From Treponema sp. (GTDB lineage: Bacteria > Spirochaetota > Spirochaetia > Treponematales > Breznakiellaceae), in assembly GCA_031264395.1 (NCBI GenBank), contig JAISEB010000278.1, positions 1 to 7,306 on the forward strand: a stretch of DNA of 7,306 nucleotides, read 5' to 3'. The notes beneath the pieces are model-generated. The model ran no database searches, was not told where the DNA came from, and was given only the letters and a program-made list of their open reading frames with translations. Positions within the stretch are counted from its first letter, which is position 1. Each line of letters opens with the position of its first letter. Shown piece after piece: positions 1 to 6,668 of the stretch. The position numbers were made by a program, and so were the translations under genes.

Positions 1-98
1 GGCGCTTCACGGGCTTCCCGGTAGGCCGTTTCCACCGCCCGGCGTACCCCCATGCAGTAACCCAGCACCCGGGCCTTATACAAGCTTGTCTCTTTCAT
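1..98 (-). CDS. ispH: 4-hydroxy-3-methylbut-2-enyl diphosphate reductase (IspH/LytB), N-terminal fragment
   Basis: Only the first 32 codons are inside the window; the gene continues beyond base 1. The translation starts MKETSLYKARVLGYCMGVRR and goes on AVETAYREAREA. This is the N-terminal signature of IspH, where the pattern G-[FY]-C-x-G-V-x-R-A-V contains the first of three cysteines that hold the [4Fe-4S] cluster; here it is Cys15. By family knowledge IspH performs the last step of the MEP pathway, reducing HMBPP to IPP and DMAPP in the cytoplasm. The ATG at 98-96 is the only possible start, because a stop codon lies in frame at 110-108. An AGGA sits 7 nt upstream (109-106). The gene follows the sugar-acid operon on the same strand after a 151-nt spacer and is probably an unrelated housekeeping gene. 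I see no convincing promoter of its own. The motif is distinctive, so the call is firm despite the short length. Confidence 0.87.
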   Translation of the reverse strand, partial: MKETSLYKARVLGYCMGVRRAVETAYREAREA

Positions 99-249
99 AG
101 CCGTATCCTAATGATACACTAAGGGTATATGTCCGGGTATAGCCTTAAAGTCCGCAGGGAGGATAAGCAGAGGCTTTTTTAACCGGGGAAGACGCGGGCT
201 TAGCCGCAAAGCGGAACTGTTTTTTTATGATCCGGGCGAAACAATTCGC
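99..249. other. Spacer between operon end and ispH, with short repeats
   Basis: This 151-nt spacer codes for nothing I can support. It holds two direct copies of GGGTATA (123-129 and 135-141, 12 bp apart). An inverted repeat GTATC/GATAC (103-107 and 113-117) overlaps the ispH ribosome binding site. There are also competing short GC stems: 194-197 can pair with 204-207, or 204-207 with 211-214. The only T-run next to a stem (T7 at 220-226) is oriented for plus-strand transcription, so it cannot terminate the minus-strand operon. No good -35/-10 pair for ispH was found. Confidence 0.5.
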
Positions 250-1233
250 TCACATGGCACGTCCTTTCATGGATAAAACTTCCAATACCGCCCTGACAAT
301 GTTCCGCGCACTCAGGCCGAATTCCTTCATCAATACTTCCGGCGGACCGGATTTACCGAAGCGGTCTTCAATCCCTACCATGCGGGAAGGAACGGGACAT
401 TCTTTTGCCAGCACTTCCAGCACGGCGCTGCCCATACCGCCCATGATCTGGTGTTCTTCGGCGGTTACCACGGCGCCGGTTTTTTTTGCGGCTTCGATAA
501 TAGTTTCCCTGTCTATGGGTTTAACCGTGTGGTTGTTTATCACCATAACGCTGATACCCTGGGTTTCCAGCGCCTTTGCCGCCGCCAGGCTTTCGTAGAC
601 CATGGCTCCGCAGGCGATAATTGCCGCGTCGCTTCCTTCTTTGCAGCAGTAGGCTTTACCTATTTCAAAGTCCGTGTCCTCGCCGGTTACCACCGGAACC
701 TTCTCCCGGCCAAAGCGGATATACACCGGCCCTTTTGTTTTTGCGGCGGCAATAGTCGCTTTTCTGGTTTCTACTGAATCGGCGGGTACAATAACTGTCA
801 TGTTGGGGAGACAGCGCATCAAGGCAATTTCTTCAAGCGCCTGATGGGTCGCGCCGTCCGCGCCCACGGAAATTCCGCCGTGAGCGCCGCCCAGTTTTAC
901 GTTCAGGTTACTGTAGCAGACCGTTGTACGGATCTGATCCCAGGCCCGGCCCGAAAGGAACACGCCGTAGTTCGTCACAAATGGAACCTTGCCCATAAGG
1001 GACAGCCCGGCAGCCAGACCCACCTGGTTCTGCTCGGCAATACCCGCGCTGATAAACCGTTCCGGGAAACGGTCCCGGAACCAGTCCACGCGCACCGAAG
1101 CGGTAATATCCGCACCCAGGGCGACAACGGCGCTGTCAGCCTTTCCGGCCTCCACAAGCCCTTCGCCGTACCCGTCCCTGGTGGGCGCCATCTCCGGTTC
1201 TTCCAAATTACAATCAAGCGCGATAGTCCGCAT
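250..1233 (-). CDS. Transketolase-like enzyme, C-terminal subunit (pyrimidine-binding and C-terminal domains)
   Basis: This 327-residue protein is the second half of a split thiamine-diphosphate transketolase. Residues about 15-180 form the pyrimidine-binding domain: SAGIAEQN carries Glu67, the family glutamate that activates the cofactor by protonating the aminopyrimidine ring. A His-rich loop follows (AHGG, His117; GATHQ, His130). Residues about 195-320 form the transketolase C-terminal domain. The length is usual for such half-proteins, as in the apulose-4-phosphate transketolase AptB or SqwH families. The partner is the N-terminal subunit at 4330-5169, three genes upstream. An in-frame GTG at 1239 is possible but lies inside the Shine-Dalgarno sequence. 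The ATG at 1233 has AAGGAG 5 nt away and is preferred. The gene starts 10 nt after tctA and is last in the operon. DXS or a pyruvate dehydrogenase beta subunit are less likely, because the N-terminal half in this operon is plainly transketolase-type. The donor and acceptor are unknown. Confidence 0.9.
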   Translation of the reverse strand: MRTIALDCNLEEPEMAPTRDGYGEGLVEAGKADSAVVALGADITASVRVDWFRDRFPERFISAGIAEQNQVGLAAGLSLMGKVPFVTNYGVFLSGRAWDQIRTTVCYSNLNVKLGGAHGGISVGADGATHQALEEIALMRCLPNMTVIVPADSVETRKATIAAAKTKGPVYIRFGREKVPVVTGEDTDFEIGKAYCCKEGSDAAIIACGAMVYESLAAAKALETQGISVMVINNHTVKPIDRETIIEAAKKTGAVVTAEEHQIMGGMGSAVLEVLAKECPVPSRMVGIEDRFGKSGPPEVLMKEFGLSARNIVRAVLEVLSMKGRAM

Positions 1234-1238
1234 GAACA

Positions 1239-1244
1239 CTCCTT
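1239..1244 (-). promoter_or_regulatory. Ribosome binding site deciding the transketolase C-subunit start
   Basis: AAGGAG on the minus strand, 5 nt before ATG 1233. Its first base is the last base of the tctA stop codon (1246-1244), so ribosomes ending tctA are placed directly on this site, which suggests translational coupling. The GTG at 1239-1237 overlaps the site and is therefore an unlikely start. Confidence 0.75.
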
Positions 1245-2737
1245 TACGAAACTGCCTTGCGGTTTTTCTTTACGTTGCCGTATATTATCCACCCCACCAT
1301 AAAAACGGTGATAAGCAGGAAAACACCGGACACCGGCTCGGTTATAAAGGGGAGGAAACTCCCCTCGCTCCGCATAAGGCCCCGGCGCAAATTAAGTTCA
1401 ATAACGGGCCCCAGGATAAAGCCCAGGATAATCGGCGCCAGGGGGAAACGCACACGGTTAAGGGCGAAACCCAGAAGCCCGAAGATCAGCATAACGAACA
1501 CGTCGAATATCTGGTTGTTGGTACCGTACGCGCCGATGGTACAGAAAACCATTACCGCCGGCAGCAGGATATACCGGGGAATCCGTAGTAATTTTATAAA
1601 ACCCCTGAGGAAAAGAAATTCCGAAAAGAGCATAACCACGTTGGCGATAATCAGGGCGGCAAAGACGGCGTAGGCAAGATTTCCGTGGTTGATAAAAAGC
1701 AGAGGGCCGGGGGTGATGCCGTGGATAACAAAACCCGCAAGAATAATCGCGGTGGTATTGTCCCCCGGTATGCCCAGCGTCATGAGGGGGATCATGGCCC
1801 CGCCGGTGGAAGCGTTGTTGGAAGTTTCGGAGGCGACAATGCCGTCAGGAATTCCGGTGCCGAATTTTTCCGGATACTTTGAAATCTTCTTTACCGCCGA
1901 ATAGGCAAGGATATTACAAATGGCCGCTCCAAGTCCGGGTAATATGCCGATACCTGTTCCGATGGCGGTGGAAAGCGCGATGTTTTTAGTCTGGCCTTTC
2001 AGATCCTGAATATTGAATTTTACTTTTTTTATTTCGGTGATTTTACCGCTGTCATCGGAATCTGTTTTTTCAAAGGCGGCGGTGATAACCTGGGATACCG
2101 CAAAAAGGCCCACCAGGACGGGCAGCAGAGAGAATCCGCTGGAAAGTTCAAAAATACCAAAGGTGTAGCGGTTAAAAGCCGAGATTGGAGCGGTTCCCAC
2201 CATGGCCAGGGACATGCCGATAAGACCCGAAGCAAGCCCCCGGAGTATGCTTTTCCCTGACAAACCGGAAATGAGGGTGAGGGAAAAAAGGGCGATTGAA
2301 AAATATTCAAAGGCGCCGAACTGGAGCGTTACCTTTGCCAAAACCGGCGCCACGAGAATAAGCACTACGAGGCTCAGCATGCCGCCGATAAAAGAAACGA
2401 CAATCCCAAGGCTGATAGCCCTGCCTGCCTCACCCCGCTGCGCCATGGGGTGGCCGTCGAAACAGGTGGCCACCGACGCGGGCGTACCGGGTATGCGGAG
2501 CAGAATGGCGGAAATCAAACCGCCGGATGTACCGCCTATGTAAAGACCCAGAAGCAGCGCAAGCCCGTTTACAGGTTCCATCACAAAGGTGATGGGCAGA
2601 AACAGTGCGACTCCCATAGTAACGGTGATACCCGGAATCGCGCCGAAGAGTATCCCCAGCATAACGCCGCCTGAAATCAACAAAAGACACTTGACCGTTA
2701 AAACCAGTGAAAACCCGGTTAACATCATGGAAAGCAT
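1244..2737 (-). CDS. tctA: Tripartite tricarboxylate transporter (TTT), large membrane subunit TctA
   Basis: This 497-residue, very hydrophobic protein has the length and signatures of TctA, the large subunit (about 12 membrane segments) of the ion-driven TTT importers. The N-terminal half has the family block PGITVTMGVALFLP (35-48), then GLYIGGTSGG (64-73), IPGTPASVATCFDGHP (82-97) and AQRGEAG (99-105). The second half repeats this logic with the block at about 297-347, ending in TLGIPG, HGITPGPL. A charged cytoplasmic loop at about 223-250 separates the two repeats. It works with TctB and the binding protein TctC, both encoded just upstream. The start at ATG 2737 is supported by a perfect AGGAGG 5 nt away (2748-2743). 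The gap to tctB is 27 nt. TctA does not fix specificity: family substrates include citrate, other di- and tricarboxylates, aromatic acids and sugar acids. The call is secure; the substrate is unknown. Confidence 0.96.
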   Translation of the reverse strand: MLSMMLTGFSLVLTVKCLLLISGGVMLGILFGAIPGITVTMGVALFLPITFVMEPVNGLALLLGLYIGGTSGGLISAILLRIPGTPASVATCFDGHPMAQRGEAGRAISLGIVVSFIGGMLSLVVLILVAPVLAKVTLQFGAFEYFSIALFSLTLISGLSGKSILRGLASGLIGMSLAMVGTAPISAFNRYTFGIFELSSGFSLLPVLVGLFAVSQVITAAFEKTDSDDSGKITEIKKVKFNIQDLKGQTKNIALSTAIGTGIGILPGLGAAICNILAYSAVKKISKYPEKFGTGIPDGIVASETSNNASTGGAMIPLMTLGIPGDNTTAIILAGFVIHGITPGPLLFINHGNLAYAVFAALIIANVVMLFSEFLFLRGFIKLLRIPRYILLPAVMVFCTIGAYGTNNQIFDVFVMLIFGLLGFALNRVRFPLAPIILGFILGPVIELNLRRGLMRSEGSFLPFITEPVSGVFLLITVFMVGWIIYGNVKKNRKAVS

Positions 2738-2764
2738 ATTATCCTCCTGATATGTAACAGGCTG

Positions 2765-3247
2765 CTAGCCCAGCAACCCCATGGGCAGCATGACGAAAAA
2801 GACTTTTACGAATAACAGGTATGTTCCCAGGGAAACTCCCGAGGAAACACCCAGAAAAAGCGGAATGTTTCTCTTTTTCTTGGGGACCAGAAGCAGCATC
2901 AGAAAAAAGAGAAAAGGAATAGTGGTAATGATAAATCCAAGTACGGGCATGATGAACACATAGGATAAGAAAACCACCAGAACCGCCGCGAAGACCGGAT
3001 AATTTCCCTTCTTCACCGGCTCCGTTTTATTATTCGCGGCAGACGCCTTTTCAGCTTTTATGCCGGAACGCAGAAGCCCCGCCGAGACGGTCATAAGGGC
3101 GCACGAGACTATCTTGGGGAAAAAATCCGCGCCGATACCGGTATTGATGGCCCGGCCAAAGACGGCGGCGTTTATCAGCATGAACATTCCAATCAGAAAT
3201 AAAACAGCCCCCGCAAGAATATCGCCGTTTTTAATATACTTTGCCAT
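2765..3247 (-). CDS. tctB: Tripartite tricarboxylate transporter, small membrane subunit TctB
   Basis: This 160-residue membrane protein has the size and position of TctB, the poorly conserved small subunit of TTT importers. Hydrophobic stretches lie at about 9-30, 44-62, 84-103, 104-122 and 128-155. The long hydrophilic loop at 63-82 (rich in Lys, Ala and Asn) and a Lys-Lys-Lys-Arg patch at 123-126 are consistent with cytoplasmic loops. The family feature of a Gly-rich segment and a short FFP after the first helix is present (GIGADFFPKI, 37-46). The identification rests mostly on this pattern and on its place between tctC and tctA. ATG 3247 is preceded by AGGAGG with 5-nt spacing. The 69-nt gap before it carries a strong hairpin (3263-3286), so tctB and tctA may be expressed less than tctC. 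Confidence 0.9.
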   Translation of the reverse strand: MAKYIKNGDILAGAVLFLIGMFMLINAAVFGRAINTGIGADFFPKIVSCALMTVSAGLLRSGIKAEKASAANNKTEPVKKGNYPVFAAVLVVFLSYVFIMPVLGFIITTIPFLFFLMLLLVPKKKRNIPLFLGVSSGVSLGTYLLFVKVFFVMLPMGLLG

Positions 3248-3262
3248 GGTTTCCTCCTGTCT

Positions 3263-3286
3263 CCCGCCCGGCCAAGCCCGGACGGG
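3263..3286 (-). promoter_or_regulatory. GC-rich intercistronic hairpin between tctC and tctB
   Basis: In the mRNA, CCCGTCCGG (3286-3278) pairs with CCGGGCGGG (3271-3263), giving 9 pairs including one G-U, around a 6-nt loop. No U-run follows, so it is not an intrinsic terminator. It lies 31 nt after the tctC stop and ends 10 nt before the tctB AGGAGG. By analogy with binding-protein transporter operons such as malE-malF, it probably stabilises the upstream message or slows entry to tctB, giving more binding protein than permease. The structure is plain; the role is inferred. Confidence 0.65.
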
Positions 3287-3316
3287 ACGATTCGGCCTGT
3301 ATCACAAGACCGGGTT

Positions 3317-4327
3317 CTATTTAACCGCCGCTTTTAACGCGGGGCCGAAGGATTCAAAATCGCCGCTCACCTTCTTCCAGTATTCATCCGCCGCCACAGG
3401 GTCCTTGTAGTCAACTTCAATAAAATACTTGGCCATTTCTTCTTTGAACGCGGGATTATCACAGACCTTTTTCGTGGCGGCGCCGAGGGTATTCCTGATT
3501 TCATCGGGAGTATTTTTGGGCAGCGCCATAAAGAACGATTTGTTGAATACCATGTTATAGCCCTGTTCTTTTACCGTGGGAATATCAGACAGCAGGGGGT
3601 TGCGGTTTTCACTGAGCAGCCCCAGGCAGATAAAATCGCCGCTCTTGAAATAGTCCTGTGTAAGTCCGTACTGGGTATTGATCATTTCGATCTTGTGCCC
3701 CAGCAGGGCTACGGTCTTGTCGGCGTTTCCGCCCACGTCAACAATATTGATATCCACACCTGCGGATTGCCGCAGGGCGATGCCAATCAAATGGGGGTAC
3801 GCGCCCGTGGCCATACCGAACTGCATTTTTTTGGAATCCGATTTTGCCTTGGCGGTAAATTCCCGCAATGTTTTAAACCCTGAGTTTTTGTGGGTGGCAA
3901 GAATGGTGGTGTTATCCGAGAGTATATTGCCCACCATCTTTAAATCAAAGAGATCGTAATCCACCATGCCCGCAAGCTTGGGCAAGAGCGATTCGGTATG
4001 GAAAAAAAGCGCCGTATAGCCGTCCGGTTTTGCGTCCACTACGTTCTTTGTCCCCACCGTTCCGGAAGCGCCGTCAATATTTACCACAACTACGGTAACT
4101 CCCAGAACTTCCGAAAGGTACCGGGCAAAAATCCTGCCGTTCTGATCCGTGTCCCCGCCCGGCTTCAGGGGTACTACAAGCTGAATAGGTTTGGAGGGAA
4201 ACGCTTTCTGTGAAGCCTCTCCCATTCCGCCAGCCTTTAGGGATTGCGTCAGGACCATACCCTGCAGCAACAGTGCCGCCAGCGCAAAGGCGGAAAAAAA
4301 CCCGGATTGACAACTGTGTTTTTTCAT
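3317..4327 (-). CDS. tctC: TTT-family (Bug-type) periplasmic solute-binding protein TctC
   Basis: This 336-residue secreted binding protein captures the carboxylate substrate outside the inner membrane and delivers it to TctAB. A signal peptide is evident: basic start MKKH, hydrophobic core about 9-28, then a small-residue region near 30-38. There is no clear lipobox. The mature part begins with the family motif IQLVVPLKPGGDTD (48-61; usual form PF-x-PGG-x-x-D). NIDGASGTVGT (83-93) is the second ligand loop. These two loops bind the substrate carboxylate in Bug structures. An ATG at 4333 overlaps the stop of the upstream gene but is only 1 nt from AGGAG. The ATG at 4327 has 7-nt spacing and is preferred. 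The cognate transporter subunits follow directly. Specificity is probably for the acid processed by the enzymes of this operon, which cannot be named from the sequence. Confidence 0.93.
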   Translation of the reverse strand: MKKHSCQSGFFSAFALAALLLQGMVLTQSLKAGGMGEASQKAFPSKPIQLVVPLKPGGDTDQNGRIFARYLSEVLGVTVVVVNIDGASGTVGTKNVVDAKPDGYTALFFHTESLLPKLAGMVDYDLFDLKMVGNILSDNTTILATHKNSGFKTLREFTAKAKSDSKKMQFGMATGAYPHLIGIALRQSAGVDINIVDVGGNADKTVALLGHKIEMINTQYGLTQDYFKSGDFICLGLLSENRNPLLSDIPTVKEQGYNMVFNKSFFMALPKNTPDEIRNTLGAATKKVCDNPAFKEEMAKYFIEVDYKDPVAADEYWKKVSGDFESFGPALKAAVK

Positions 4328-4329
4328 TT

Positions 4330-5169
4330 TCATTCTCCTCTTGACAGCCCGTCCAGTTCGGCAAGGGCTTGTTTTAGCTGCGAGCAGTCAGGGGCTTGGC
4401 CATGCCACCCGCTTTTATTTTCCATAAAGGAAACGCCCTTCCCTTTTACGGTATGGGCGATAATCACCGTAGGCTTGTTTTTACATTGAGCGGCGCGGTT
4501 AAACGAATCTTCAATCCGCGCGGGATCGTGCCCGTCAGTCTCCGTAACATTCCAGTTAAAGGCCCGGAATTTATCGGCCAGAGGATCTATGTTCATAACA
4601 TCTTCAACCCTGCCGTCTATCTGAAGATTATTTTTATCAACAATGCCGCAGAGTTTATCCAGCCCGTAATGCCCGGCCGCCATTGCTGCTTCCCAGATTT
4701 GCCCTTCCTGCAATTCGCCGTCTCCCATGAGGCAGTAGGTTCTAATATCAAGGCCGTCCATCTTCGCGGCCAGGGCCATACCGGCGGCGACAGACAAACC
4801 CTGGCCCAGAGAGCCGGTGGAAACCTCAATTCCGGGCGTGTCGTACATATACGGGTGGCCCTGAAGCATGCTCCCGTATTTACGCAGGGTCATAAGTTCT
4901 TTTTCATCAAAGTAACCCAGATCGGCCAGAACAGCGTACAAAGCGGGACAGCAGTGCCCCTTGGAAAGGACAAAGCGGTCGCGTTTTTCCCAGCCGGGGT
5001 TTTTCGGATCAATGTTCATCACCTTGTTGTACAGAACCGCCAGTATATCGACGCACGAAAGAGATCCCCCGGTGTGGCCGGAACCTGCCTCGCAAAGCAT
5101 TTCAAGAATTTTAACGCGAAGTTTCCCGGTTTTTTCTTTCATTTCCTTTTCGTTCAGGTTTCTGTACAT
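4330..5169 (-). CDS. Transketolase-like enzyme, N-terminal (thiamine diphosphate-binding) subunit
   Basis: This 279-residue protein is the first half of a split transketolase, the ThDP pyrophosphate-binding domain. The ThDP/metal motif is complete: GDGELQEGQ (149-157) to Asn180-Asn181. The usual active-site histidines can be placed: SGHTGGSLS (His32), LSKGHCCPALY (His72), QGHPY (His105), GSLGQGLS (119-126) and SGWHGQ (His256). The length is typical of half-transketolases and lacks the other domains, which are supplied by the gene at 250-1233. By family knowledge the pair would move a two-carbon ketol unit between a ketose and an aldehyde; the actual substrates are unknown. ATG 5169 has GGGAG with 6-nt spacing. 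An upstream TTG at 5187 would include the Shine-Dalgarno sequence and is rejected. The start is 1 nt after the aldolase stop, so the genes are probably coupled in translation. The stop is 2 nt before tctC. Confidence 0.93.
   Translation of the reverse strand: MYRNLNEKEMKEKTGKLRVKILEMLCEAGSGHTGGSLSCVDILAVLYNKVMNIDPKNPGWEKRDRFVLSKGHCCPALYAVLADLGYFDEKELMTLRKYGSMLQGHPYMYDTPGIEVSTGSLGQGLSVAAGMALAAKMDGLDIRTYCLMGDGELQEGQIWEAAMAAGHYGLDKLCGIVDKNNLQIDGRVEDVMNIDPLADKFRAFNWNVTETDGHDPARIEDSFNRAAQCKNKPTVIIAHTVKGKGVSFMENKSGWHGQAPDCSQLKQALAELDGLSRGE
4335..4339 (-). promoter_or_regulatory. Ribosome binding site deciding the tctC start
   Basis: AGGAG on the minus strand lies inside the last codons of the transketolase N-subunit gene. 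It is 1 nt from ATG 4333 (too close) and 7 nt from ATG 4327 (ideal), so the second ATG is taken as the start. The first ATG would give an ATGA stop-start overlap; the two proteins would differ by only two residues. Confidence 0.65.
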
Positions 5170-5170
5170 G

Positions 5171-5965
5171 TTAATCTCCCTTAACAAGGGCCTTCATTTT
5201 CGCCCCCTCCTGATTCCAGAATTTTTGAAGGGTCTTGACTTCGTCCCCGAAACAGAAATGTTTTACCCCCAGGGCGATATAGGGCTTTGCGGCTTCCGGC
5301 GCGTCGAAAATTTCAACCCGGGGCTGCACATCGTGTTTCAGCGCGGTTTCTATCATCCGCTTTTGCGCGTCCTCAACTTCCTGTTTATGGCCGGACGTAT
5401 TCCAGCCCAGGCTCATGGCGTAATCCGAAGGCCCGAACTGTACCATGTCCACTCCCGGCACGGAGCAAATACGGTCCAGGTTTTCCATGGTTTCAGCCTT
5501 TTCCACCATAAAGGCCAGCACCACCTGATCCACCATATCGCAGTGTTCCATTTGTCCAAGGTAAGGCTGAAACCCGATATAACGCCGGTTGGGATAGCCG
5601 AAGGTACCCCCCGAACTGGGCCGGTCGGATTTGACCATCCGCACCGACTCCTCCACGTCTTCCGCAGTCCGGCTGTCGGTAAACAGAATTCCCTGGAAGC
5701 CGGAGGCGATTGCCTTTTGCGCGACCCATGCCCGGTTCTGGAAATCAATCTTGATCATGCTCCCTAGGCCGTGGAGTTCCGCCGCCCGGACGATGTTTTC
5801 AAGATCGTACTGATCAAAGGGGGCGTATTCGGCTATAAACTCAATATAGTCGTAATTGCCGCTTGCCCCGGCAGCCTCGGTAAAGAAAGGCTGGGCGCTC
5901 CAAAGTCTAGTACCGATAGAAGGACGGTTCTCCGTCAAAATACGGCGAAGCAGATTTTCTTTCAT
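5171..5965 (-). CDS. HpcH/HpaI (YfaU/GarL-type) aldolase-family protein with altered active site
   Basis: This 264-residue protein has the family length and fold pattern of class II pyruvate aldolases that cleave 2-keto-3-deoxy sugar acids into pyruvate and an aldehyde. It matches IGTRLWSAQPFFTEAAG (17-33), GFQGILFTDSRTAEDV (89-104) and ENLDRICSVPGVDMVQFGPS (161-180). Both metal ligands are present: Glu155 and Asp181, spaced 26 residues as in RhmA and HpcH. Two usual catalytic residues differ. The GEHAP motif reads AEYAP (Tyr47 for the catalytic His), and the Arg of the following strand reads MIKID (Lys72). It may therefore be a divergent subfamily with another reaction (other aldol partner, lyase or decarboxylase). 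ATG 5965 has AAGGAG with 8-nt spacing and lies 3 nt after the regulator gene. Its place beside transketolase and carboxylate-importer genes supports a catabolic role on a keto or sugar acid. The family is certain; the reaction is not. Confidence 0.87.
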   Translation of the reverse strand: MKENLLRRILTENRPSIGTRLWSAQPFFTEAAGASGNYDYIEFIAEYAPFDQYDLENIVRAAELHGLGSMIKIDFQNRAWVAQKAIASGFQGILFTDSRTAEDVEESVRMVKSDRPSSGGTFGYPNRRYIGFQPYLGQMEHCDMVDQVVLAFMVEKAETMENLDRICSVPGVDMVQFGPSDYAMSLGWNTSGHKQEVEDAQKRMIETALKHDVQPRVEIFDAPEAAKPYIALGVKHFCFGDEVKTLQKFWNQEGAKMKALVKGD

Positions 5966-5968
5966 GTA

Positions 5969-6649
5969 TTATTCTCCTTTACCGCCATTGTACCTGGCGG
6001 TGAATTCATCGATTTCTTTCAGGATAATTTTGTAGGAATCGTAGACATGATCCCTCATCACCTCTTTGGCCCGGACACTGTCGCCGGATACGACGGCGTC
6101 AATTATCCGCTCATGCCAGTCGGAAGGTACGTCCGATTCCCGCCGCCTGCTGTTCATGGCCCGGCACAGAATGGTGAAAAGGTTGATGCGCTTCAGGAGG
6201 TCGGTGAAGCAGTCATACCCGGTGAACTGGGCCAGCATAATGTGAAAATCGTAATGGCTGGCCTGGCGCTTTTCCGAAGGGATACGGTCGTCCACCTTTC
6301 TGGCGTAAGAACGCAGCAGCGCCTCCTGCTCCGGCATAAGACCCCTTTCCGCCAGCAGTTCCGCGACACGGCACTCGATGGTTTCCCTAAGCATGTACTG
6401 ATCGTCCAGTTTTTTCCTGGTGGGAACCATGACGTAGGACCCCCACTTGGGCTGGGACTCCACAAGGCCCTCGCTTTCCAGTTGTTTTAGGGCTTCAATC
6501 ACGGGAATTACGCTGACATTGGTGAAATCCGCCATTTTTCGCCTTGAAAGCTTGGTTCCGGGGGCGTATTTCCCCGAAATGATAGCCTCATGGATGATTT
6601 TATAAGCCTTCTCCGCTTCGCTAACGTACAGTTCTTTGTCTGAATCCAT
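5969..6649 (-). CDS. GntR-family transcriptional regulator (FadR subgroup, FCD domain)
   Basis: This 226-residue regulator begins the operon. Residues about 10-76 form the winged helix-turn-helix of GntR proteins (GKYAPGTKLSRRKMADFTNVS, with VIEALKQLESEGLVES as recognition and wing region). Residues about 83-215 are the all-helical FCD ligand domain, which in this family binds small carboxylates through a metal. His136, His179 and His201 fit the three metal histidines. The usual Asp four residues before the first one is His132 here. ATG 6649 has AAGGAG with 7-nt spacing. The promoter just upstream carries four 9-bp repeats and a 10-bp palindrome, so autoregulation of the operon is likely, with an acid substrate or intermediate as effector. 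Direction (repressor or activator) cannot be told from sequence, though sites overlapping the -10 favour repression. Confidence 0.93.
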   Translation of the reverse strand: MDSDKELYVSEAEKAYKIIHEAIISGKYAPGTKLSRRKMADFTNVSVIPVIEALKQLESEGLVESQPKWGSYVMVPTRKKLDDQYMLRETIECRVAELLAERGLMPEQEALLRSYARKVDDRIPSEKRQASHYDFHIMLAQFTGYDCFTDLLKRINLFTILCRAMNSRRRESDVPSDWHERIIDAVVSGDSVRAKEVMRDHVYDSYKIILKEIDEFTARYNGGKGE

Positions 6650-6668
6650 ACTTCCGCTCCTTCCGGCC

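Noticed and set aside
204..226. Stem CCGC-AAA-GCGG followed by T7, resembling a terminator
   Set aside because: The T-run is on the plus strand, where no gene is present. The stem is only 4 bp with 5 nt before the T-run. At best it limits antisense transcription.
250..1233. 1-deoxy-D-xylulose-5-phosphate synthase (DXS) fragment, tempting because ispH is next door
   Set aside because: DXS is a single protein of about 620 residues. This is a complete half-protein with its own start and a transketolase-type N-terminal partner in the same operon.
5167..5187. TTG start at 5187 for the transketolase N-subunit
   Set aside because: It would place the clear Shine-Dalgarno sequence inside the gene. 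ATG 5169 has the right spacing and matches family N-termini.
4396..5767. Two long plus-strand reading frames (4396-5184 and 4961-5767)
   Set aside because: They lie antisense to the transketolase and aldolase genes, show no family motif, and overlap each other. They arise from the GC-biased codons of the real genes.
5771..6490. A 239-codon plus-strand reading frame
   Set aside because: It is antisense to the aldolase and regulator genes. There is no recognisable domain and no good ribosome site, while the minus-strand frames are unmistakable.
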